NCBI GenBank assembly: GCA_003255745.1
Contig: QKYL01000001.1
Location: 310,001 to 374,000 of the forward strand
From: Paracoccus saliphilus
GTDB lineage: Bacteria > Pseudomonadota > Alphaproteobacteria > Rhodobacterales > Rhodobacteraceae
Length of the DNA stretch: 64,000 nt
Direction: 5' to 3'
Each line of letters starts with the position of its first letter. The stretch's first letter is position 1. Position numbers and translations under genes: made by a program. Shown here piece by piece: positions 1 through 9,012 of this stretch. The notes under the pieces are model-generated. The model saw only the letters and a list, made by a program, of their open reading frames with translations. It did no database searches and was not told where the DNA came from.

Positions 1-393
1 GGCGATGCCGAAGCCGCAGAAACCCTGTCGGCCTCCATCAATCTGGCCCGCGACCTTGAAGGAAAGAACATCCTTGTCCCGGTCGAAAAGCTTGACCTGA
101 TCGCCAAGACCCATGCCTGTGACATGGTCCGCATGAACATGGCCATCGTCGCGGGGTCAAACGGGTCCAACGTCGTGGACCGGGCGCGTGCCGTCGATTA
201 TCCGACCTGCGGAGTGGTTCAGCTGGTGGGGGTCGGTGGCACTCCGGAAGCGACTGTTGCGACCTGGCTGAATGCCACGCCCCTGCGTGAACAGGTCCTT
301 GGGCAACTCAGCTACGAGATCGGCACCGGCGTCGTACGGGGGCCGGACGGTCGCTTGTGGCACAGCGCCGTGCTGGGCAACGACTGCGCCTGA
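1..393 (+). CDS. CAP-domain (SCP/PR1-like) protein, 3' part
   Basis: The reading frame is open from base 1 to TGA at 391-393, so only the C-terminal 130 residues are in the window. The segment has the layout of a bacterial CAP/SCP domain: an alanine-rich helix, an HACDM block resembling the conserved HAxDM of the family, a GSNGS stretch resembling the HxGSDGS loop, then a tryptophan and an EIGTGVV strand. CAP proteins are usually secreted, and the bacterial members mostly lack a defined function. Some catalytic-type histidines of eukaryotic CAP proteins are not obvious here. The family call is moderate. It is convergent with livM. Confidence 0.6.
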   Translation, partial: GDAEAAETLSASINLARDLEGKNILVPVEKLDLIAKTHACDMVRMNMAIVAGSNGSNVVDRARAVDYPTCGVVQLVGVGGTPEATVATWLNATPLREQVLGQLSYEIGTGVVRGPDGRLWHSAVLGNDCA

Positions 394-399
394 CATGTT

Positions 400-421
400 G
401 GGGGCGCGATCAGGCGCCCCC
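400..421. terminator. hairpin between convergent genes
   Basis: An 8-bp perfect stem GGGGGCGC/GCGCCCCC with a 6-base loop lies between the stop of the CAP protein and the stop of livM. It could end both transcripts. There is no long T tract on either side, so its strength is uncertain. Confidence 0.5.
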
Positions 422-428
422 CTAGCGC

Positions 429-1763
429 CTACTTTTCCGGCAAAAGCCCACGCGGTGCAAAGCGCAGCACCAGCAGCAGCACAAGACCCATCGCGATGAA
501 GCGCATGTGCGGTGCGCTGTCCAGCAGATGCGCCTTGAAGGCGCTGTCGGGCAGCGGACCGGTCAGCAGGGCGATCAGGGCAGGGCCCCAGACCTCGGCC
601 TTGATCCACAGGAACCAGATCGTGACCGATCCCAGCACCGCGCCCCAGTTGTTGCCGGACCCGCCCACGATCACCATGACCCAGATCAGGAAGGTATAGC
701 GCAGCGGGTTGTAGCTGGTCGGCGCCAAAAGCCCGTCCAGCGTGACCATCATCGCGCCCGCAACGCCGATGACCGCAGACCCCAGGATAAAGATCTGCAG
801 GTGGCGGCGGGTGACGTCCTTGCCCATCGCCTCGGCCGCGGTTTCATTGTCGCGGATGGCGCGCATCATGCGTCCCCAAGGCGATTTAAGTGCCAGTTCA
901 GCCAGCAGGATGATGATCAGCAGCACCACCAGGAATAGCGACATGTAGGAAAGCTTGACCCAGATGCCCGATGCCTCGGCCGCCGGAAAGCCCCAGCCGG
1001 TCGCGAAATCGACGAAATCAGGGTTCTGCTGCAAGTCGACCTCCTGCGCGACAGGGCGCGGGATAGATGTGATGTTCTTGACGCCGCGCGCCAGCCAGTC
1101 TTCGTTCTTCATGATGGCGACGATGATCTCGCCAATGCCCAGGGTCGCGATGGCCAGATAGTCTGAACGCAGGCCAAGCGCCACCTTGCCGACCGCCCAT
1201 GCCGCGGCTGCCGCGAAAAGCCCGCCGACCAGCCAGGAGAACAGGACCGGCAGGCCGAGCCCCCCGATATTGCCGTTGCGGGCCGGGTTGTTGGCCTCGA
1301 TCGCGGTCACGGCCGGATCAAACAGCCAGCGATAGGCCACGAAGCCTGCGATCAGGACGACCGTGACGACGATGCCGCTGCGGGTGCGCGTCCAGGCCAG
1401 CTTGGCCATGGCCAGCGTCCCAAGGCCGACCACCAGGGCCAGCAGCAGGCGGGGCACGCCCGCCTGCCACGCGCCCTCGACCGGGGGCAGTGAGATAAGG
1501 ACCGGAGCCAGCGCGCCCATGGCCAGAAAGCCCACGACGCCCACATTGAAAAGGCCCGCATAGCCCCATTGCATGTTCACCCCAAGCGCGGTGATGGCCG
1601 AGATCAGCCCCATGTTCAGGATTGCCAGCGAGGTGTTCCAGCTGCCCGAGAACATGCTGTTGCGGACGGTGCCTTCCAGCACGAACAGCGCGGCCAGCAC
1701 CGCGAACAGGATCGGTGCGCGCCACGGGCTGGAGGAGGTTGCGGCCTGACGGTTGGTTGCCAT
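429..1763 (-). CDS. livM: branched-chain amino-acid ABC transporter permease LivM
   Basis: Inner-membrane permease subunit of the LIV-type high-affinity branched-chain amino-acid uptake system. The 444-residue protein has many hydrophobic spans and the hallmark of LivM, an ending region rich in the pattern VMVIVGGSGNNWGAVLGS followed by RFAPRGLLPEK. The ATG at 1763 was chosen because an AGGGGAACC ribosome site precedes it; the frame stays open upstream into livH but without family similarity. It lies 11 bases after livH and is the last gene of livJGFHM. At 444 residues it is somewhat longer than the common 320-430, with an extra hydrophobic loop region in the middle. Confidence 0.93.
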   Translation of the reverse strand: MATNRQAATSSSPWRAPILFAVLAALFVLEGTVRNSMFSGSWNTSLAILNMGLISAITALGVNMQWGYAGLFNVGVVGFLAMGALAPVLISLPPVEGAWQAGVPRLLLALVVGLGTLAMAKLAWTRTRSGIVVTVVLIAGFVAYRWLFDPAVTAIEANNPARNGNIGGLGLPVLFSWLVGGLFAAAAAWAVGKVALGLRSDYLAIATLGIGEIIVAIMKNEDWLARGVKNITSIPRPVAQEVDLQQNPDFVDFATGWGFPAAEASGIWVKLSYMSLFLVVLLIIILLAELALKSPWGRMMRAIRDNETAAEAMGKDVTRRHLQIFILGSAVIGVAGAMMVTLDGLLAPTSYNPLRYTFLIWVMVIVGGSGNNWGAVLGSVTIWFLWIKAEVWGPALIALLTGPLPDSAFKAHLLDSAPHMRFIAMGLVLLLVLRFAPRGLLPEK

Positions 1764-1774
1764 GATGGTTCCCC

Positions 1775-2782
1775 TTACACCGATTTGCCGCGGAACAGGC
1801 CAGTCGGCCTGAACAGCAGCACGACGATCAGAATGACGAAGCTGACCGCGAACTTGTATTCCGTGCCCAGAAGCTGCATCAGCCCCCCCGGCTCGTACCA
1901 AGGGGCCAGATAACCCACGACCTTGACCCAGGGGTAGGTGACGGCGACCTCCGAAAAGGCCACCAGGAACCCGCCCGCGATGGCGCCGACCGGGTTGCCC
2001 AGCCCCCCCACGATGGCGGCCGCAAAGATCGGCAGCAGGATCTGGAAATAGTTAAAGGCCTTGAACGACTTGTCCAATCCGTAAAGCGTCCCCGCGATGG
2101 TCGCCAGGCCCGCCGCGATGATCCAGGTCAGGCGCACCACGCGTTCGGGGTCGATCCCCGACAACAGGGCCAGGTCCTCGTTGTCGGAATAGGCGCGCAT
2201 GGCCTTGCCGGACTTGGTCCGGTTCAGGAACCAGAACAGGACCACCACCACGATCACCGCCACAACCAATGTCAGCGCCTGCGTGGAACGCAGGGCCAGC
2301 CCCTCGGGCAGGCCGGTCATTTCGCGGAAGGTGCGCACGTCCATGATGAACCGTGCCCCGTCGTCAAACCGGTATTCGTCCACCCCGATCAGCAGGCGCG
2401 TCAGGCCATTCATGACGAACATGACGCCGACCGATGCCATCACCAGGATGATCGGCGCCGCCTTCTGCCTGCGATAGAACTTGTAGACGGCGCGGTCGGT
2501 CCCCAGCACCAGCAGCGCGGTCAGCGCGATGCCGAAGGGCAGGGCGATCAGCGCGGTAGGCAGAGGCCCGGCTGTGATGCCGATGGCCTGCAGACCCCAG
2601 GTCAGCAGGATCACGGTCGCCGTGCCAAAGGCCATGGTGTCGCCATGCGCGAAGTTCGAGAACCGCAGGATGCCGTAGATCAGCGTGACGCCAAGCGCGC
2701 CAAGCGCCAGCTGCGCGCCATAGGCGGCCGCCGGAATGAAGACGAAGTTCAGAAAGACCACGAGGGCATTCAGGAAATCCAC
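1775..2782 (-). CDS. livH: branched-chain amino-acid ABC transporter permease LivH
   Basis: Second membrane permease of the LIV transporter, 335 residues. It shows the family block GVTLIYGILRFSNFAHGD near residues 30-50, the LVMASVGVMFVMNG region, and the AAIVGGLGNPVGAIAGG signature near the C-terminus that contacts the ATPases. The start codon is GTG (2780-2782), two codons after the end of livF, so translation is probably coupled. It forms the transmembrane channel together with LivM. Confidence 0.95.
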   Translation of the reverse strand: MDFLNALVVFLNFVFIPAAAYGAQLALGALGVTLIYGILRFSNFAHGDTMAFGTATVILLTWGLQAIGITAGPLPTALIALPFGIALTALLVLGTDRAVYKFYRRQKAAPIILVMASVGVMFVMNGLTRLLIGVDEYRFDDGARFIMDVRTFREMTGLPEGLALRSTQALTLVVAVIVVVVLFWFLNRTKSGKAMRAYSDNEDLALLSGIDPERVVRLTWIIAAGLATIAGTLYGLDKSFKAFNYFQILLPIFAAAIVGGLGNPVGAIAGGFLVAFSEVAVTYPWVKVVGYLAPWYEPGGLMQLLGTEYKFAVSFVILIVVLLFRPTGLFRGKSV

Positions 2783-2785
2783 GGC

Positions 2786-3619
2786 TCAGCCCCCCAGGAA
2801 GGTGCGGCGCACCTCGTCGTTCTGCATCAGTTCCTTGCCAGTGCCGGTATGAGCATTTGCGCCCTGCACCAGAACATAGGCCTTGTCGGCGATCATCATT
2901 GCCTGGCGTGCGTTCTGTTCGACCATCAGGACGGGCAACCCGCTGCGCGCAATGGCGATGATGCGGTCGAACAGCTCGTCCATGACGATGGGGCTGACGC
3001 CCGCGGTGGGTTCGTCCAGCATCAGGACCTGTGGCTGCGTCATCAACGCACGGCCGACGGCCACCTGCTGGCGCTGGCCGCCCGACAACTCGCCCGCGGC
3101 CTGACGGCGCTTTTCGGCGACGGCCGGGAACAGGTCATAGACCTGCTCCATTGTGGCACGTATGTCATCGCGGCGGATATAGGCGCCCATCTCCAGGTTT
3201 TCCTCGACCGTCATTGACGGGAAGATGTTGTTCACCTGCGGCACGAACCCCATGCCCGCCTTGACCCGGTCCTGCGGGTTCAGCGCGGTGATGTCCTGGC
3301 CGTTCAGGCGCACGCTGCCCTGGCGCAGGTTCAGCATGCCGAAGATCGCCTTCATGGCGGTCGACTTGCCGGCGCCGTTAGGGCCCACGATCACGGCGAT
3401 CTGGCCCTGTTCGACCGAGATCGTGCAATCATGCAGGATGTCGGCACCCTTGCCATAGCCGCCGGTCATGCTTTCGCCGATCAGGAACGGATCGCCTGCG
3501 CGCCCCGCGCCCACAGGGCCGGACCGGCGGGTGCCGTCGATGGTGCCCATGCCCTTGGTATTGACCACCGACGCGTCGCGGTTGCCGCGGTTGCCGAAGG
3601 TCGCGTTCTGATCGGTCAT
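2786..3619 (-). CDS. livF: branched-chain amino-acid ABC transporter ATPase LivF
   Basis: One of the two cytoplasmic ATPases of the LIV importer. Walker A is GPNGAGKST, the Q-loop follows in GFVPQVNNIFPSMTVEENL, the ABC signature is LSGGQRQQ, Walker B is VLMLDEPT, and the switch histidine position is replaced by Q in LMVEQNARQA, which is normal for LivF. The N-terminus has about 50 extra residues compared with the usual 235-residue LivF. Its ATG overlaps the livG stop as ATGA, which supports this start even though the extension is unusual. A shorter start at one of the internal methionines is possible. Confidence 0.93.
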   Translation of the reverse strand: MTDQNATFGNRGNRDASVVNTKGMGTIDGTRRSGPVGAGRAGDPFLIGESMTGGYGKGADILHDCTISVEQGQIAVIVGPNGAGKSTAMKAIFGMLNLRQGSVRLNGQDITALNPQDRVKAGMGFVPQVNNIFPSMTVEENLEMGAYIRRDDIRATMEQVYDLFPAVAEKRRQAAGELSGGQRQQVAVGRALMTQPQVLMLDEPTAGVSPIVMDELFDRIIAIARSGLPVLMVEQNARQAMMIADKAYVLVQGANAHTGTGKELMQNDEVRRTFLGG

Positions 3620-4398
3620 GCGCCCACCATGTCCTTGTTCTTCAGGCCGGTGCCCAGATAGGCCTCGATCACCGCCTCGTTCTTCATGATGTCGGATGCA
3701 GAGCCCTTGGCCAGGACCTTGCCCTCGGCCATGACAATCACCGGGTCGCAGAGCTTGCCGATGAAGTCCATGTCATGCTCGATCACGCAGAAGGTATAGC
3801 CGCGTTCCTTGTTCAGGCGAATGATCGCATCGGCGATGGTCATCAAAAGGGTGCGGTTCACGCCGGCTCCGACCTCGTCCAGGAAGACAACCTTGGCATC
3901 GACCATCATCGTGCGCCCCAGCTCCAGCAGCTTCTTCTGGCCGCCCGACAGGTTGCCGGCCTTTTCGTGGGTCAGGTGGCGAATGGTCAGGAAATCCAGC
4001 ACCTCGTCGGCCTTGCGGCGCAACTCGGCCTCCTCGCGTTCGATCCGGCCGCGCTGGAACCATGTTTTCCAGATCGTCTCTCCGGCTTGCGCGCCGGGGA
4101 CCATCATCAGGTTCTCGCGCACGGTCATGCTGGCGAATTCATGCGCCAACTGGAAGGTGCGCAGCAGCCCCTTGTGGAACAGCTTGTGCGGGGGCAAGCC
4201 GGTGATATCCTCGCCATCCATCAGCACGCGGCCCGAGGTAGGCGGCAGGACGCCCGCGATGACGTTGAACAACGTCGATTTTCCCGCGCCGTTCGGCCCA
4301 ATCAGTCCGGTGATCGAGCCGGTCTCGATCGTCAGGCTGGCACCGTCAACGGCGCGAAAGCCGCCGAAATGCCTGTGAAGGTCCTCGACCTTGATCAT
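3616..4398 (-). CDS. livG: branched-chain amino-acid ABC transporter ATPase LivG
   Basis: The other LIV ATPase, 260 residues. It carries Walker A GPNGAGKST (residues 34-42), signature LSGGQKKL and Walker B VVFLDEVGAGV, and ends with the LivG-type AEGKVLAKGSASDIM segment. The start at 4398 is preceded by a GGGAAGTGGAAAG ribosome site; upstream in-frame sequence runs into the intergenic hairpin and is not coding. The DEVGAG variant of the Walker B continuation (instead of DEPTAG) is common in LivG proteins. The stop overlaps the livF start by four bases. Confidence 0.94.
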   Translation of the reverse strand: MIKVEDLHRHFGGFRAVDGASLTIETGSITGLIGPNGAGKSTLFNVIAGVLPPTSGRVLMDGEDITGLPPHKLFHKGLLRTFQLAHEFASMTVRENLMMVPGAQAGETIWKTWFQRGRIEREEAELRRKADEVLDFLTIRHLTHEKAGNLSGGQKKLLELGRTMMVDAKVVFLDEVGAGVNRTLLMTIADAIIRLNKERGYTFCVIEHDMDFIGKLCDPVIVMAEGKVLAKGSASDIMKNEAVIEAYLGTGLKNKDMVGA

Positions 4399-4464
4399 GC
4401 TTTCCACTTCCCTGTCTTCACGTTCGGGGTGAAGATGTGCCGTCAAGCACCTATTATTATTGAA

Positions 4465-4499
4465 ATATGGCCCGGCACCCAAAAGGTGCCGGGCCATAT
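4465..4499 (-). terminator. strong intercistronic hairpin livJ/livG
   Basis: A perfect 15-bp inverted repeat (arms 4465-4479 and 4485-4499, loop of five bases) lies 15 bases beyond the livJ stop, ahead of livG. On the minus strand it is followed by an A/T-rich run without a clean T tract. It probably acts as a partial terminator or 3' stabiliser, so that the periplasmic binding protein is made in excess over the membrane components, as is common for binding-protein ABC operons. Confidence 0.75.
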
Positions 4500-4513
4500 C
4501 GCCTTAGCTGCAA

Positions 4514-5698
4514 TCAGCGATAGCCGACGACCTCGATCTTGCCATCGGTGAACTGAATCTCACGATACGAACCCGCGGATTCGCCCGCGCCCACCATTTC
4601 AACCGCGGTGGCGCCGACATAGTCGACATCGCCGCCGCCGTTGATGATCTCCAGCGCCTTGGAAAGCTCGCCGGGCAGGATCTTTTCGCCCGGTTCGTTG
4701 GCAACATCCATGATGCTGCCCTTGTAGGACGCAGGATCGGTGCTGCCGGCCTTGGCCATGGCCAGCATGATCAGCGCGGCCGCATCATAGGCCTCGGCCG
4801 AGAAGGCGCCCGAGCCGTCAAAGCCCGCTTCTTCCGCCATCGACAGGTACTTGTCGCGGCCCTCGCCCTCTGCGGCCGGGTTCTGGCCAAAGCTGCCGTC
4901 GATCTCGGTGCCGAAATTGGTCTCCAGCGCGGTGCCGACCATGCCGTCCGGGAAGACGAAGGTGTCGAAGGCGCCGGTGTCCAGCGCCGCGCGCACCACG
5001 CCCGAACCGCCCTGGTCCACATAGCCTGCCACGACCAGCGCATCGCCACCAGCGGCCGCAAGGGCCGCAACCTCGGCCGAATAGTCGGCCTTGCCGTCGT
5101 CATGGGCGCTGTTGACGGTGACCGTGCCGCCCTTTTCCTCGTAGGCGGCCTCGAAGCTGTCGGCCAGGCCCTTGCCATAGTCGTTGTTGGTATAGGTGAC
5201 GGCCACGGTCTCAACGCCGCGTTCCATCAGGATGTCGGCCATGACTTCGCCCTGGCGCGCGTCCGAGGGCGAGGTGCGGAAGAACAGCCCGTCATCCTCG
5301 ATCGTGGACAGCGCCGGCGAGGTGGCCGAGGGCGAAATCATGACGATGCCGTTGGCCTTGGCGACGTTTTCCAGCGAGGCGATCGTCTCGCCCGAGCACA
5401 TGCCGCCAATGATGCCCTTGACGCCTTCCGAGGCGATCAGGCGTTCCACTGTGGCGGTGGCTGCCGCGGCATCGATGCAGGTGGAGTCGCCCGTCACCGG
5501 TGTGACGGTCGTGCCGTCCAGCAGCAGGCCGGATTCGCTGACTTCCTTCATCGCCATTTCGGCACCCTGCTGCATTGCGGGTGCAAGGGATTCCAGCGGA
5601 CCGGTGAAGCCAAGCGAGATGCCCAGCTTGATGTCTTCAGCGCCTGCGGCACCGGCCATCAATGCGCCGGCGGCGGTCGCAAGAAGAAGCTTTCTCAT
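4514..5698 (-). CDS. livJ: branched-chain amino-acid ABC transporter substrate-binding protein
   Basis: Periplasmic ligand-binding subunit of the LIV system, 394 residues. A classical signal peptide (MRKLLLATAAGALMAGAAGA, cleavage near residue 20) precedes a type I periplasmic-binding fold of the Leu/Ile/Val-binding family: IKLGISLGFTGPLESLAP, the GDSTC segment, the IIGGMCSGETIA loop and the SPSATSPAL segment that lines the ligand pocket. The start has a CTGGGAG ribosome site. It is the first gene of the operon; the 118-base upstream gap probably holds the operon promoter, but I cannot point to a convincing -35/-10. Exact substrate preference is unknown. Confidence 0.93.
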   Translation of the reverse strand: MRKLLLATAAGALMAGAAGAEDIKLGISLGFTGPLESLAPAMQQGAEMAMKEVSESGLLLDGTTVTPVTGDSTCIDAAAATATVERLIASEGVKGIIGGMCSGETIASLENVAKANGIVMISPSATSPALSTIEDDGLFFRTSPSDARQGEVMADILMERGVETVAVTYTNNDYGKGLADSFEAAYEEKGGTVTVNSAHDDGKADYSAEVAALAAAGGDALVVAGYVDQGGSGVVRAALDTGAFDTFVFPDGMVGTALETNFGTEIDGSFGQNPAAEGEGRDKYLSMAEEAGFDGSGAFSAEAYDAAALIMLAMAKAGSTDPASYKGSIMDVANEPGEKILPGELSKALEIINGGGDVDYVGATAVEMVGAGESAGSYREIQFTDGKIEVVGYR

Positions 5699-5816
5699 TC
5701 GATGTCTCCCAGTTGGAACATTGTCCTGGAAGGCAGGTTAGAAGCGCGAAAATGAAAAAGAAAGTGTGATATCGTGACGTTTTGCATGGTCTTAAGGATA
5801 GGTCGTCCAAGTTGAC

Positions 5817-6305
5817 CTAACGCCACCCAAGCTTTTCGTCGCGGCGGGACAGGCGTCCAGCGAAGCTCATCACCAACCAGCCGATCAGGAAGCCCAAAGC
5901 GGCGGCGATCAACCCCGCGCGTGTCAGCGGCATGGCGGGGCGGAAATCGGCCCATGTTGCCCGCAGTGTCTTGGTGTCGCGAAGTCGGTGCGGCAGCAGC
6001 ATCCGCTCCAGCGGCCCAGCCAGGCGCAGCATCTGCAGGTCGGCCCGCGCCCGGTCCAGCCTGCGGAAGGTATGGCGCATGTCCTGCTGATGCGCTTCGC
6101 GAAAGGCGCTGCCGGACAGATCCGCCAGCGCCTCGGCGCGGGTCAATCCGGCACGGGTGGCGCTGGCGTCGAAATCGGCCGCGACCTGCGTCAGCGCATC
6201 CACTTGCCCGCCAAGCCGCTGAACATACTGGTCGCTGAAGGCCGGGAACTGCGACAGGACGGCGGCAAGCATCGCCGCCGCCACCAGTCGCAGCAGCCCG
6301 GTCAT
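5817..6305 (-). CDS. DUF2937 family membrane protein
   Basis: A 162-residue protein with an N-terminal hydrophobic helix (about residues 4-22) and a second one near the C-terminus (about 130-150), separated by a mostly helical segment. The phrase [21 protein letters not shown] and the following [14 protein letters not shown] are typical of DUF2937 proteins of alphaproteobacteria. Function is unknown. Its ATG overlaps the proS stop (ATGA), so it is translated together with prolyl-tRNA synthetase. Confidence 0.75.
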   Translation of the reverse strand: MTGLLRLVAAAMLAAVLSQFPAFSDQYVQRLGGQVDALTQVAADFDASATRAGLTRAEALADLSGSAFREAHQQDMRHTFRRLDRARADLQMLRLAGPLERMLLPHRLRDTKTLRATWADFRPAMPLTRAGLIAAALGFLIGWLVMSFAGRLSRRDEKLGWR

Positions 6306-7663
6306 CTGTCCTGGACCGTCAGGCCCAGAACCGGCTGATAGATCTGCTGCAGGCGCGCGATGGCGTCCTTGGGCGAGATCTCCTCGCTGGTGCCGGAGCG
6401 GCGGTTGGTCAGCTCGACCTTGTTGTTGGCCAGTCCGCGCGGGCCGACCGTGATCCGCCAGGGCAGGCCAATCAGGTCCATCGAGGCAAACTTGGCACCC
6501 GCGCGTTCGTCACGGTCGTCGTAAAGCGGGTCCAGGCCGCGCGCCTGCAGTTCCGCATAGATTGCCTCGCAGGCGCTGTCGGTCGAATTGTCGCCCTGCT
6601 TCAGGTTGACGATGCCGACATGGAAGGGTGTCACGCCCTCGGGCCAGATGATGCCGCGGTCGTCGTGGTTGGCCTCGATGATCGCGCCCAACAGGCGGGA
6701 AACGCCGATGCCGTGGCTGCCCATGTGAACCGGCACGCGCTGCCCGTCGGGGCCGACAACGGTGGCGCCCATCGGTTCGGAATATTTGGTGCCGAAATAG
6801 AAGATCTGGCCCACTTCGATCCCGCGCGCGGTGCGGCGGCGTTCCTCGGGGATCTGGTCGAAGACAGCCTGATCATGCGTTTCGTCGGTGCGGGCATAGC
6901 GGCTGGTGAATTCCTGCAACACGCCCTGGCATTCTTCGACGCTGTCATAGTCGATCTGCCTGTCGCCGAAGGTCAGGTCAGTGATCTGGCTGTCATAGAA
7001 AACCTCGGACTCGCCCGTTTCCGCCAGCACCAGGAATTCGTGCGTATAATCGCCGCCGATCGGGCCGCCGTCGGCGCGCATCGGGATCGCCTGCAGGCCC
7101 ATGCGCTCATAGCTGCGCAGATAGCTGACCAGGTGGCGGTTATAGGCGTGCAGCGCATCTTCCTTGGTCAGGTCGAAGGTATAGCCGTCCTTCATCAGGA
7201 ATTCGCGCCCGCGCATCACGCCGAACCGCGGGCGGATCTCGTCACGGAATTTCCACTGGATGTGGTACAGCGTCAGCGGCAGGTCCTTGTAGCTGTTCAC
7301 GTGGCTGCGGAAGATGTCGGTGATCATCTCCTCGTTCGTGGGGCCGTACAGCAGGTCGCGCTTGTGGCGGTCCTTCACGCGCAGCATTTCCTCGCCATAA
7401 TCGTCATAGCGGCCGGATTCGCGCCACAGGTCGGCAGGCTGCAGGGTCGGCATCAGCATCGGGATATGCCCGGCTCGCTGCTGTTCCTCGTGGACGATCT
7501 GCTCGATGCGCTTGAGAACCTTGAACCCCAGGGGCAGCCAGGAATAGATGCCCGCCGTCTGCTGCTTGATCATGCCGGCACGCAGCATCAGCCGGTGGCT
7601 GACGATCTGCGCCTCCTTGGGGTCTTCCTTGAGAACGGGCAGGAAATAACGCGACAGACGCAT
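6302..7663 (-). CDS. proS: prolyl-tRNA synthetase (short, alphaproteobacterial type)
   Basis: Charges tRNA-Pro with proline in the cytoplasm. The 453-residue protein has class II motifs: motif 1 region with the [17 protein letters not shown] loop, motif 2 [17 protein letters not shown], and motif 3 [14 protein letters not shown], followed by a C-terminal anticodon-binding domain. Its length matches ProRS lacking the inserted editing domain, as in other alphaproteobacteria, rather than the 570-residue E. coli type. The ATG at 7663 begins the conserved MRLSRYFLP and has GAAGGA upstream. It diverges from the AI-2E permease gene across 129 bases that must hold both promoters. Confidence 0.96.
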   Translation of the reverse strand: MRLSRYFLPVLKEDPKEAQIVSHRLMLRAGMIKQQTAGIYSWLPLGFKVLKRIEQIVHEEQQRAGHIPMLMPTLQPADLWRESGRYDDYGEEMLRVKDRHKRDLLYGPTNEEMITDIFRSHVNSYKDLPLTLYHIQWKFRDEIRPRFGVMRGREFLMKDGYTFDLTKEDALHAYNRHLVSYLRSYERMGLQAIPMRADGGPIGGDYTHEFLVLAETGESEVFYDSQITDLTFGDRQIDYDSVEECQGVLQEFTSRYARTDETHDQAVFDQIPEERRRTARGIEVGQIFYFGTKYSEPMGATVVGPDGQRVPVHMGSHGIGVSRLLGAIIEANHDDRGIIWPEGVTPFHVGIVNLKQGDNSTDSACEAIYAELQARGLDPLYDDRDERAGAKFASMDLIGLPWRITVGPRGLANNKVELTNRRSGTSEEISPKDAIARLQQIYQPVLGLTVQDR

Positions 7664-7792
7664 GCTCGGGGGTCCTTCAAAGCGGTTCGGGCGCAGGGTT
7701 ACCGGATCGGCCCCTGCTTGCCAAGCATGGCGCTTGCAACAGCCGCGGCGCGGCGGCACATTCACGCCACATCAGGGGCAAAGGTCGGAACC

Positions 7793-9001
7793 ATGCGCAT
7801 CACCGTTCGCAAGCAGGTCATGTGGTGGGGCATCGGCGCATTTGCACTGCTGCTGACACTGTGGCTGCTGGGGCAGGCGGTTCTGCCCTTCATTCTGGGC
7901 GCGGGTGTGGCCTATCTGCTGGACCCGGTCGCCGACCGGCTGGAGCGTGCGGGCCTGTCGCGGACCATGGCCGTGGTGGCAATCACCTTTGTTGTCGTGC
8001 TGGCCTTTGTCGCGCTGGTGCTGCTGGTGCTGCCCGTCCTGATCCGCCAGGCTTACGCCCTGATCGAGACGGCGCCCCAGATGATCGAGCAGGGCCGGGC
8101 CTTTGTCACCGCGCGCTTTCCCGACGTGATCCCCCAGGGCGCCGGGCTGGAGCAGACGCTGCGGGACATGCAGGCGACGATCGGGGAACAGGCCGGGCGC
8201 GTGGCGGGAACCGTCCTGGGCTCCGTCCGCGGGGTGATCGGTGTGATCGCCCTGCTGGTCATCGTGCCGGTCGTGGCCTTCTACCTGCTGCTGGACTGGG
8301 ACAACATGGTCGAGGCTGTGGACCGCCACCTGCCGCGCGAACATGCCCCCACTGTCCGCCAGCTGGCGTCGGAGATCGATGACGCGCTGTCGGGTTTCGT
8401 GCGCGGGCAGGCGGTGGTGATCCTGATCCTGGGCACCTGGTACGCCTTCGGCCTGATGCTGGTCGGGCTGCCCTTCGGCTTCTTCATCGGGATCATGGCG
8501 GCGGTGCTGTCCTTCATCCCCTATGTAGGCGTTCTGATCGGAGGGGCCACGGCAATCGGCGTGTCGCTTTTCAGCTTCTGGGGCGATCCGCTGTGGATCG
8601 GCGCGGTTGTGGCGATCTTTGCCATCGGCCAGGTGGTCGAGGGCAACTATCTTCAGCCCAAGATCGTCGGCGGCCATGTGGGGCTGCATCCGGTCTGGCT
8701 GCTGCTGGCGCTGTCGGTCTTTGGCGTCTTGTTCGGCTTTGTCGGGCTGGTCATGGCGGTGCCGATGGCGGCGGCGCTCGGGGTGCTGGCGCGCTTCTTG
8801 ATCGCGCGCTATCGTGACAGCCCCCTTTACACCGGGCAGTCGGTGCCCGAAGAACCCGCGCAGCCGATCCTGGTCGAGATCGTGCCGACCGGCACCGTGG
8901 CCGACCGGCTGCGGGCGGCACGGCTGGCGGTCGATCGCGTCCGCAGCCAGCAGGAGATCGATACGATGGAGGAAGACCTGATGCGCCGCAACACGGACTA
9001 G
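7793..9001 (+). CDS. AI-2E family transporter (YdiK/PerM-like permease)
   Basis: A 402-residue inner-membrane protein with about seven or eight predicted spans: a pair at the N-terminus (FALLLTLWLLGQAVLPFILG), a large soluble loop around residues 90-145, then a cluster of helices after VIGVIALLVIVPVVAFYLLL. The GQAVVILILGTWYAFGLMLVG and FIPYVGVLIGG segments are typical of the AI-2E transporter family, whose members export autoinducer 2 or other solutes. No substrate can be inferred. The start was placed at the ATG following the noncoding gap; longer frames run antisense through proS. Eleven bases separate it from hdaA, a likely operon. Confidence 0.88.
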   Translation: MRITVRKQVMWWGIGAFALLLTLWLLGQAVLPFILGAGVAYLLDPVADRLERAGLSRTMAVVAITFVVVLAFVALVLLVLPVLIRQAYALIETAPQMIEQGRAFVTARFPDVIPQGAGLEQTLRDMQATIGEQAGRVAGTVLGSVRGVIGVIALLVIVPVVAFYLLLDWDNMVEAVDRHLPREHAPTVRQLASEIDDALSGFVRGQAVVILILGTWYAFGLMLVGLPFGFFIGIMAAVLSFIPYVGVLIGGATAIGVSLFSFWGDPLWIGAVVAIFAIGQVVEGNYLQPKIVGGHVGLHPVWLLLALSVFGVLFGFVGLVMAVPMAAALGVLARFLIARYRDSPLYTGQSVPEEPAQPILVEIVPTGTVADRLRAARLAVDRVRSQQEIDTMEEDLMRRNTD

Positions 9002-9012
9002 AGCGAGGCTGC

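Noticed and set aside
6620..7792. Long plus-strand frame running from inside proS into the AI-2E permease gene
   Set aside because: The part before 7793 is the antisense of proS, has no domain match and only stays open because of high GC. Only the part from the ATG at 7793 is a gene.
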